From Actinomycetota bacterium (lineage in GTDB: Bacteria > Actinomycetota > Thermoleophilia > Gaiellales > Gaiellaceae), in assembly GCA_013697465.1 (NCBI GenBank), contig JACCWU010000276.1, forward strand, positions 1 through 18,438: 18,438 nt of DNA. Direction: 5' to 3'. Below are positions 12,839 to 18,438 of this stretch, piece after piece (within the stretch, counting starts at the first letter, position 1; each line of letters opens with the position of its first letter). Position numbers and translations under genes: made by a program. The notes below the pieces were generated by a model. The model was not told the origin of the DNA and made no database searches. It saw nothing but the letters and a program-made list of their open reading frames with translations.

Positions 12839-14332
12839 ATGAGCTCCGAGCCCACCGCCGCACCTCTCGAGCGTTTAGCCGGCTCGCCGCCGCGTGGCCT
12901 CGCTTGGTGTCTAGCTCGCCGCTGGCCGCTCCTCGTCTGGGGAGCGATGCTCGGTTGGTCGGTCGCGCTCTTCACCACGGTACGAACCGCGTACGACACG
13001 TTCCAGCTTCCTCGCTTCGACCTCGGCAACATGGCGCAGGCAGTCGCGAGCACCGCACACGGACGGCCACTCGAAGTGACTCTCGCGACGGGCGAGCAGT
13101 CGCTCCGCCTGGCGAGCCACATCGACCCGATCTTGGCGCTGCTCGCTCCCTTCTGGATCCTGGCGCCGACCCCGCTGACCCTCGCCGCGGTGCAGATCGC
13201 GGCCTGCGCGCTCGGCGCTCTTCCCGTCTTCTGGCTCGCGCGCCGACACCTCGGGTCCGAGACGACCGCCGCGCTTCTAGCTCTCGTCTATCTCTTCTAT
13301 CCGTGGCTCGCCTGGACAGCGCTCGAGGCCTTCCATCCCGTGACGCTTGCCATCCCGCTCTTCCTCTACGCAATCTGGTTCCTGGACTCGGAGCGCGTGT
13401 GGGCCTTCGCACCCTTCGCGGTTCTCGCCCTCTTGACGGGCGAGCTCATGGGAATCGCGATTGCAGGCCTCGGCCTCTGGTACTGGCTGGCCCGCGGACA
13501 TCGACGACCTGGCCTCGTCATCGCCTGGGCCGGCATGGCGTGGACGGCGTTCGCCGTCAAGGTCCTCGTACCGGCGTTCCGGGGCGACGCGAGCCCATTC
13601 TACGACCGCTTCGCCTCGGTGGGCGGATCCCCGGAGGGTCTCATCCGCACTGTGTTCACGGATCCGGGCGCGATCGCGGCCGCCCTCTTCACGCTCGACG
13701 ACTTCGCCTACATCGTTTGGCTGGCAATTCCCTTGGCCGGCGCGTTTCTGCTGTCGCCGGGGCTGGCTGTGATCGCGCTTCCGCAGCTCATGGTCAACAC
13801 GCTGGCCGACTCGTCGCCCACGACGGACCCGCGAACGCACTACATCGCGGCGATCGTGCCGTTCCTCGTCGCCGCCTCTGTTTTCGGCCTCGCCCGCTTG
13901 CCGAGCGCGCATCGACTTCCCGCTGCCGGTTTCCTGCTGGCGCTGTGCAGCGCGCTTTCGCTCCTGGTCGGGCAGTGGCTTGCGATAGCCGGAGTCAAGT
14001 CGCTCGGGTACCAGGCCGATCTCCCCGACCGGCACCTGGCGGCCATGCGGAGCGCCGTCGAGGTCGTCCCCGACGGGGCGCCACTGAGCACGACCAACAG
14101 GATCGGTGCGCATCTGTCGGGGCGCCGATACGTCTACAGCGTGCCCATCCTCAGGCGTGCGGAATGGGTCGTTCTGGATACGTGGGACCCCCGCTTGGTG
14201 CTCGACTCGACGGTCGACGTATGGGATCCCGCCCGGCTTCGAGTATTTCAGACGAGACTCGAGAAGAGCCCGGAATGGGTCACTGCGTTCGAGCAGGACG
14301 GAGTCCTCGTGTTCCGGAAGGTTGGGCGGTGA
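12839..14332 (+). CDS. DUF2079 multispanning membrane protein, first copy
   Basis: The 497-residue protein has about ten hydrophobic helices and a soluble C-terminal part (about 410-497). It resembles the DUF2079 family (PF09852), which I recall as related to GT-C glycosyltransferases. Key conserved segments are FDLGNM (60-65, with D61 in the first outer loop), STAHGRPLE (71-79), SHIDP (93-97) and AFHPVTLAIP (164-173). GT-C enzymes use an acidic residue in the first loop for polyprenol-phosphate sugar transfer, so a similar role is possible, but the substrate is unknown. ATG 12839 has only a weak GGTGA upstream. It is the first gene of a three-gene operon divergent from flp, and its stop overlaps the next start as GTGA. 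The next gene is a close paralogue. Confidence 0.9.
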   Translation: MSSEPTAAPLERLAGSPPRGLAWCLARRWPLLVWGAMLGWSVALFTTVRTAYDTFQLPRFDLGNMAQAVASTAHGRPLEVTLATGEQSLRLASHIDPILALLAPFWILAPTPLTLAAVQIAACALGALPVFWLARRHLGSETTAALLALVYLFYPWLAWTALEAFHPVTLAIPLFLYAIWFLDSERVWAFAPFAVLALLTGELMGIAIAGLGLWYWLARGHRRPGLVIAWAGMAWTAFAVKVLVPAFRGDASPFYDRFASVGGSPEGLIRTVFTDPGAIAAALFTLDDFAYIVWLAIPLAGAFLLSPGLAVIALPQLMVNTLADSSPTTDPRTHYIAAIVPFLVAASVFGLARLPSAHRLPAAGFLLALCSALSLLVGQWLAIAGVKSLGYQADLPDRHLAAMRSAVEVVPDGAPLSTTNRIGAHLSGRRYVYSVPILRRAEWVVLDTWDPRLVLDSTVDVWDPARLRVFQTRLEKSPEWVTAFEQDGVLVFRKVGR

Positions 14333-15858
14333 GCGCTGCACCGCGGGCGAGGACGGAAGGCAAGCAGCTCACCCCGGGTGCGGTGATGACCCGAGAGGAG
14401 AGCTCACGGTTGGGTATCGTCGGCCTGGTCCGCGCTCGAGCGTGGCCACTCGTGGTCTGGACGGCGATGCTCGGCTGGTCGGTCGGGCTCGTCGCGATCG
14501 TCCGCTCCGACTACGGCAACTTCCGCTTCGCGCGCTTCGATCTCGGAAACATGGTGCAGGCGGTGTGGAGCACGGCCCACGGCCGTCCCCTCGAGATGAC
14601 CGACGCGACCGGCGAGCAGATCGTCCGCTTCGCCAGCCACGTCGATCCAATCCTCGTCCTCCTCGCTCCCCTCTGGATCATTGCCCCCACGCCCATCACA
14701 CTCGCGTCGGTGCAGATCGTCGCGTGCGCGCTGGGAGCACTTCCTCTCTTCTGGCTTGCGCGGCGCCATCTCTCCTCCGAGAAGGCCGCGGCGTTGGTGG
14801 CCGTCGCGTATCTCGTGTACCCGTGGCTCGCCTGGACGGCCCTCGATGCCTTCCACCCGGTCACGCTCGCGATCCCCGTCTTCCTCTCTGCGATCTGGTT
14901 CCTCGACACGGGGCGGCTCTGGGCCTTCGCTCTCTGTGCGGTCTTGGTCTTGGCGACTGGCGAGCTGATGGGGCTGCCCCTCGCCGCCCTCGGGCTCTGG
15001 TACTGGCTCTCCCGCGGTCATTGCCGTGCAGGCCTGATAACGGCCGTCGCCGGACTCGGCTGGACCGTGATCTGTTTAACGCTCATCGTCCCCGCCTTTC
15101 GGGACGGGCCGAGTCCTTTCTTCGGTCGCTACGAGTCCGTGGGTGGCTCGCCCTGGGGCATCGCCAAGAGCGTGTTCACCGATCCGACGGCGATCGTCTC
15201 GGCGCTGGGATCGAGAGACGACGTCGTCTACCTCCTGTGGCTCGGTGCCCCGCTGCTCGGGATCTTCCTTCTTTCGCCCGCCCTGGCTGTAGTCGCGGTT
15301 CCTCAGATCCTCGTGAACGGCCTCTCCGACTGGCCGACGACGACTGACCCGCGGCACCACTACATCGCCGCCGCCGTTCCGTTTCTGCTCGCCGCGTCGG
15401 TCCTCGGCCTCGCTCGCCTACCTCAGGCACGGCAGGTTCCATGGGCCGTGGCGGTTCTCGCGGCCTCGGGAGCCTTGGCGCTGATGCTCGGGCCCTGGCC
15501 CGGTGCCCCCGGGGCGCGGCCCGTCGCGCTCCACACCGAGTTCCCGGCGACGCACGTTGCTGCGCTTGCCGCCGCCATCGCGTTGGTGCCAGCCAACGAA
15601 GCGGTCAGCGCGACGAATGCAGTCGGCTCCCAACTCTCCGAGCGCCGGTACCTCTACAGCATCCCAGTCATCGGCCGCGCGCGCTGGATCGTCCTCGACA
15701 CGTGGAACACGTGGATGCCTGGAACGGCATCTCGCGAGGAGGGGCTGCAGCCGGAGCTCACGAGGGCGTTCCTCGACCGTGTCCAGGCGAGCCCGAAATG
15801 GCGCCTCGCATTCGAGAGGGACGGCGTCCTCGTGTTCCAGCGGAAATCTGGACGATGA
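14329..15858 (+). CDS. DUF2079 multispanning membrane protein, second copy
   Basis: This 509-residue protein is a close paralogue of the gene before it. The two align without large gaps from RAWPLVVW (38-45) to the last residues, and by eye about two thirds of residues match. D71 in FDLGNM, SHVDP (103-107) and AFHPVTLAIP (174-183) are all kept, so neither copy looks inactive. GTG 14329-14331 was chosen because it overlaps the upstream stop as GTGA and has GGAAGG 7 nt before it. ATG 14386-14388 (490 residues) is the alternative but lacks an SD. The frame stays open far upstream inside the first copy; that part is not coding. The stop overlaps the next gene as ATGA. Confidence 0.9.
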   Translation: MSAAPRARTEGKQLTPGAVMTREESSRLGIVGLVRARAWPLVVWTAMLGWSVGLVAIVRSDYGNFRFARFDLGNMVQAVWSTAHGRPLEMTDATGEQIVRFASHVDPILVLLAPLWIIAPTPITLASVQIVACALGALPLFWLARRHLSSEKAAALVAVAYLVYPWLAWTALDAFHPVTLAIPVFLSAIWFLDTGRLWAFALCAVLVLATGELMGLPLAALGLWYWLSRGHCRAGLITAVAGLGWTVICLTLIVPAFRDGPSPFFGRYESVGGSPWGIAKSVFTDPTAIVSALGSRDDVVYLLWLGAPLLGIFLLSPALAVVAVPQILVNGLSDWPTTTDPRHHYIAAAVPFLLAASVLGLARLPQARQVPWAVAVLAASGALALMLGPWPGAPGARPVALHTEFPATHVAALAAAIALVPANEAVSATNAVGSQLSERRYLYSIPVIGRARWIVLDTWNTWMPGTASREEGLQPELTRAFLDRVQASPKWRLAFERDGVLVFQRKSGR

Positions 15859-16982
15859 ACCGGGCTCCATCCACCGGCCCGCGCAGGTTGGCCGTGACCT
15901 TTCTCGAGATCTCAGTCTGCGCCGTCCTGCCGCTCCTCGCGCTCATCTACGTCTTCACCCTCGTCGCCGGCGATGGGCAGGCGACGGATTTCGAGACGGC
16001 CTTGTACAGCGCGGGCGACGCGGTTCGCCGGGGCGAAAACCCGTACCCGACGGCGGACGACCCGATGTTCCTGAGGGGATTGGCGTACGTGTACCCGCCT
16101 CTCACGGCGATCGTGTCGGTTCCGTTCACCCTGCTTCCTGTGGGTGCGGCCGGTATCGCTGTGATGGTCTTGCTGACGGCGGGAGTCGCCGCGACGTTGC
16201 TGGCCCTCGGCGTGCGCGACTGGCGCTGCTACGGCCTTGCGTATGCGTGGCCGCCGGTCTTCTCGGCAATTCAAACGGGCAACGTGACGATTCCGCTGGC
16301 GCTGTGCGCGGCGCTGGCGTGGCGCTTTCGGACTCGTGCGTGGGGCGCCGGTGCGAGCATCGGTTTGGGACTGGCCATCAAGCTCTTTCTCTGGCCGCTG
16401 ACGGTCTGGCTTGCTGCGAGTCGGCGGTACGCAGAGGCTCTCGTGTCGATTGTCGTCGCGTCGGTGCTGCTCGTTCTCTCGTGGGCGGTCATTGGCTTCA
16501 AAGGCTTTCGCGAGTATCCCCATCTCCTCGACCGACTCGAAGATCTCCTGGGTGCGGAGGCCTACACCGTCTACGCCCTCGGCCTGGATCTCGGCCTGTC
16601 GTCCGGAGCGGCTCGAGCGCTCTGGATAGCGCTCGGAGTCGTGCTGCTTGCCCTCGTCGTCGTCATGGCCCGACGTGGCGACGAGCGTCGTGCGTTCGTG
16701 CTCGCGCTCGCAGCGACCTTGGCCTGCACGCCGCTCGTCTGGCTTCACTACTTCGCCCTGCTCCTCGTCGCGGTTGCCATATCCGAGCCCAGGCTCGGAC
16801 CAGCGTGGTTCGTCCCGCTCGCGATGTATCTCTCGACAGCGACACACAACGGGACGACTTTCCAGACGATCCTCACGATCGCGGTCGCGGCTCTCACCGT
16901 CGCGGTTGCCCTCAGGCCGGCGTGGCCCAGGCGTCATGCGGTTCTGGCGCCTAGCTCGTCTGCTGCCGGAGGACGACCGTGA
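15855..16982 (+). CDS. GT87/DUF2029-like polyprenol-phosphate-dependent glycosyltransferase
   Basis: The 375-residue protein is a membrane protein of about ten helices resembling GT87 (DUF2029, PF09594), a GT-C family that includes mycobacterial polyprenol-phosphate-mannose-dependent mannosyltransferases. After the first helix (about 17-38) comes TDFETALYSAGDAVRRGENP (44-63), with D45 in the place of the first-loop acidic residue. NPYP, YVYPPLTA, QTGNVTIPL and GLAIKLFLWPL follow, all in the order usual for the family. It should act on the outer face of the membrane; donor and acceptor are unknown. ATG 15855-15857 overlaps the previous stop as ATGA. Its last 32 bp overlap the convergent gene on the other strand, and no terminator lies between them. 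Confidence 0.87.
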   Translation: MNRAPSTGPRRLAVTFLEISVCAVLPLLALIYVFTLVAGDGQATDFETALYSAGDAVRRGENPYPTADDPMFLRGLAYVYPPLTAIVSVPFTLLPVGAAGIAVMVLLTAGVAATLLALGVRDWRCYGLAYAWPPVFSAIQTGNVTIPLALCAALAWRFRTRAWGAGASIGLGLAIKLFLWPLTVWLAASRRYAEALVSIVVASVLLVLSWAVIGFKGFREYPHLLDRLEDLLGAEAYTVYALGLDLGLSSGAARALWIALGVVLLALVVVMARRGDERRAFVLALAATLACTPLVWLHYFALLLVAVAISEPRLGPAWFVPLAMYLSTATHNGTTFQTILTIAVAALTVAVALRPAWPRRHAVLAPSSSAAGGRP

Positions 16983-18390
16983 TGCGATCGTCGCGGTAGA
17001 GGGCGCGCGCACCCAGCTCAGCGAGGAAATCATCGACGTGCGACGGCTTCGAGGCTGTGTCGAGCACGACCACGTTGAAACCGTCCGCTATCGACTTCCA
17101 ATCGTCGCCCTGCTCTCCCTTGAAGCGGACGGTTCGCTCGAATGTGTCCTGGTCGTAGATCTCGAAGCGAACGTCGTATGCCAGCCGCCCGCGCAGCTCG
17201 GGGATGCGCCAGAGGATCCAGTCCGCGTCGCGGCTGGTCGCGTACACGCGCAGCTCGGACGGATCACCGGCGTGGCGGACCGCGGCCACCGCGCCCTCGG
17301 GCCAGTTGCGGGAGTACCACGCGTCGCTCCGCACGAGCGCCGCGACCACGACCACGGCGAGCACGCCGACGGCGCCGAACGAGAGCGCGCCGTTGACTTG
17401 CTTGCGCGGCAGCGGCTCGGGGCCCTCGAGCCTCCTCCCGATCGCGACCGGGAGCAACACCATGCAGGCGAGTGCGAACCATGGAATCCCGCGGATCGCG
17501 AGTAGGGCCCCCGCGAATGTGAACACCAGCGTGCAGACGTCGAAAGTCGTCAGCCGCCGCCGCCCGGCGAGGACAACGACGAGCGCGAGCGCGGCGAGCA
17601 CATAGAAGGCGAGTGTGTCCCAACCCGGGTCGGCTCGTTGCCACTCGGTGACGAGCTCGCGCGGGAAGGGCGGGTCGACCAGCAGCAGGTGGTAGTAGCG
17701 GAGGGTCGTCGCAGGCCCGTATGGCGTCGCGAGCATCGCGAGCGGCGGGAGCAGAATCAGGGCGAGGCTCCGCACGCCCGAGCGTCCTCGGCTCGAGACG
17801 AGCTCGAGCCCGCCGAGGAACATCGTCAACAGTGCCGCAAGCGCGACGCTGCCATGGACGTTCGCCCACAGCACCAGAAGGGGGAAGACGAGATATGCGC
17901 GCCGCGAAGGTCTACGGGCCTCGGACGCGAGCAACCAGATCAAGCCGGTGAAGAGCGGCAGTGCCACGAGCTGGGCGCGGATCGTCCAAGCCCACGGCGC
18001 CGCGAGCAGTACCGGGAAGAACACCAGGACGAGCGCACGCGGACCCGCGCCGAGCGATCGTGCACCGGCCGCGGACAGGACGAACGCGGTGACGACGAAC
18101 GCCCCGCCGGCGACGGCCAGAAACGCGTGACCGCCGGCCGAATGCACTCCGTAGAAGAAGAGCTGTGCAAGCCACTGCTGGTCGGTCCAGGTGCGCCCGA
18201 GCCCGAGCACGGTCAGCTCGTCGTGTTCAGGCAGGCCGTGCTCCCACACCTCGCGGCCGGCGACGAGCGTGAGCCAGCTGTCGGCGACGAGCAGCTGCGG
18301 TGGAAACACCGCAAGGAAGACGGTCCCGAACGCCGCCAGGACGACGATGAGGACGAACTCCTCCTCGGCGACACGCCGCAGTGGCCTCAC
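16951..18390 (-). CDS. Multispanning membrane protein, probably GT-C-like, function unknown
   Basis: The 479-residue protein has about ten hydrophobic helices up to residue 355 and a soluble tail (about 355-479). The N-terminal loop VADSWLTLVAGREVWEHGLP (35-54), then DELTVLGLGRTWTDQQWL (57-74), follows a pattern seen in uncharacterised bacterial GT-C-like proteins: an Asp-x-Trp after helix 1, a G-x-P-x-x-D turn, then W-x-x-x-x-W-L. Other conserved-looking segments are WTIRAQ (135-140) and LWANVHGS (174-181). It may transfer a sugar from a lipid carrier, but no substrate can be named. GTG 18388-18390 is the first start in the window. The frame stays open to the window edge, so a start further out cannot be excluded. 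However, a hairpin at 18416-18438 suggests non-coding DNA there. The 3' end overlaps the glycosyltransferase gene by 32 bp. Confidence 0.85.
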   Translation of the reverse strand: MRPLRRVAEEEFVLIVVLAAFGTVFLAVFPPQLLVADSWLTLVAGREVWEHGLPEHDELTVLGLGRTWTDQQWLAQLFFYGVHSAGGHAFLAVAGGAFVVTAFVLSAAGARSLGAGPRALVLVFFPVLLAAPWAWTIRAQLVALPLFTGLIWLLASEARRPSRRAYLVFPLLVLWANVHGSVALAALLTMFLGGLELVSSRGRSGVRSLALILLPPLAMLATPYGPATTLRYYHLLLVDPPFPRELVTEWQRADPGWDTLAFYVLAALALVVVLAGRRRLTTFDVCTLVFTFAGALLAIRGIPWFALACMVLLPVAIGRRLEGPEPLPRKQVNGALSFGAVGVLAVVVVAALVRSDAWYSRNWPEGAVAAVRHAGDPSELRVYATSRDADWILWRIPELRGRLAYDVRFEIYDQDTFERTVRFKGEQGDDWKSIADGFNVVVLDTASKPSHVDDFLAELGARALYRDDRITVVLRQQTS

Positions 18391-18415
18391 GTCCCTGGAC
18401 GCCCCCGGCTCCCGC

Positions 18416-18438
18416 CCGGCGGAGCCGGGCTCCGCCGG
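18416..18438. repeat. Perfect 10-bp hairpin at the right window edge
   Basis: CCGGCGGAGC (18416-18425) and GCTCCGCCGG (18429-18438) pair perfectly around a CGG loop, and the stem may continue outside the window. It lies 26 bp upstream of the GTG start of the last gene. It could be a terminator of a gene further right or a dispersed palindrome. Confidence 0.45.

Noticed and set aside
12904..14328. Apparent 984-codon + strand ORF (12904-15858) suggesting a giant protein or a frameshifted fusion
   Set aside because: The first 475 codons are an alternative frame inside the first DUF2079 gene and are Arg-rich nonsense. The real second gene begins at about 14329.
1..18438. tRNA, rRNA, CRISPR array, insertion sequence, integrase, phage or toxin-antitoxin genes
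   Set aside because: I saw no cloverleaf-like tRNA, no regularly spaced repeats, no transposase or integrase motifs, and no terminal inverted repeats with target duplications.

Overview
The window is GC-rich chromosomal DNA with SD-type ribosome binding sites, many 1-4 bp gene overlaps, and a Tad/Flp pilus locus of the single-membrane type: no secretin (RcpA/CpaC) gene is present. Gene order, the vWA-TadB fusion and the DUF192 protein at the end of the locus suggest an actinobacterium, probably of the Thermoleophilia type. That placement is inference from recall, not a database result.

Layout. (1) Positions 1-228 hold the 3' end of a Lys/Cys-rich repeat protein on the + strand. It converges on the pilus operon, and two perfect hairpins lie between them (282-353). 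(2) Positions 355-12298 are a - strand operon. In transcription order it encodes Flp pilin, a rho-independent-like terminator, TadE-like and large TadE/G-like pseudopilins, CpaB, CpaE/TadZ, the CpaF/TadA ATPase, a vWA-TadB fusion, TadC, a DUF192 protein with a receiver-like tail, and a soluble HisKA_3-type histidine kinase. No prepilin peptidase, TadD or secretin gene is visible. (3) Positions 12299-12838 are a 540-nt divergent control region. It holds several inverted repeats, a short leader ORF that overlaps the flp start codon, and one doubtful small ORF. (4) Positions 12839-16982 are a three-gene + strand operon: two tandem paralogous DUF2079 membrane proteins and a GT87/DUF2029-like polyprenol-phosphate glycosyltransferase, linked by 4-bp overlaps. 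(5) Positions 16951-18390 encode a convergent, probably GT-C-like multispanning membrane protein whose 3' end overlaps the glycosyltransferase gene by 32 bp. A perfect hairpin closes the right edge.

How the genes may work together. The membrane and ATPase parts (CpaF, TadB, TadC, CpaE, CpaB) would extract and assemble Flp and the minor pseudopilins. The terminator after flp would let pilin mRNA exceed machinery mRNA. The terminal kinase and two receiver-like domains (CpaE N-terminus, DUF192 protein C-terminus) suggest that pilus assembly is linked to signalling, although no canonical response regulator is encoded here. The divergent GT-C-type genes may act on cell-surface glycans or on pilus proteins; this is only a neighbourhood inference.

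The most unusual items are the SD-led, ATGA-coupled leader ORF before flp, the vWA-TadB fusion, the DUF192-pseudoreceiver fusion beside an orphan kinase, and the 847-residue, 24-cysteine TadE/G-like protein.
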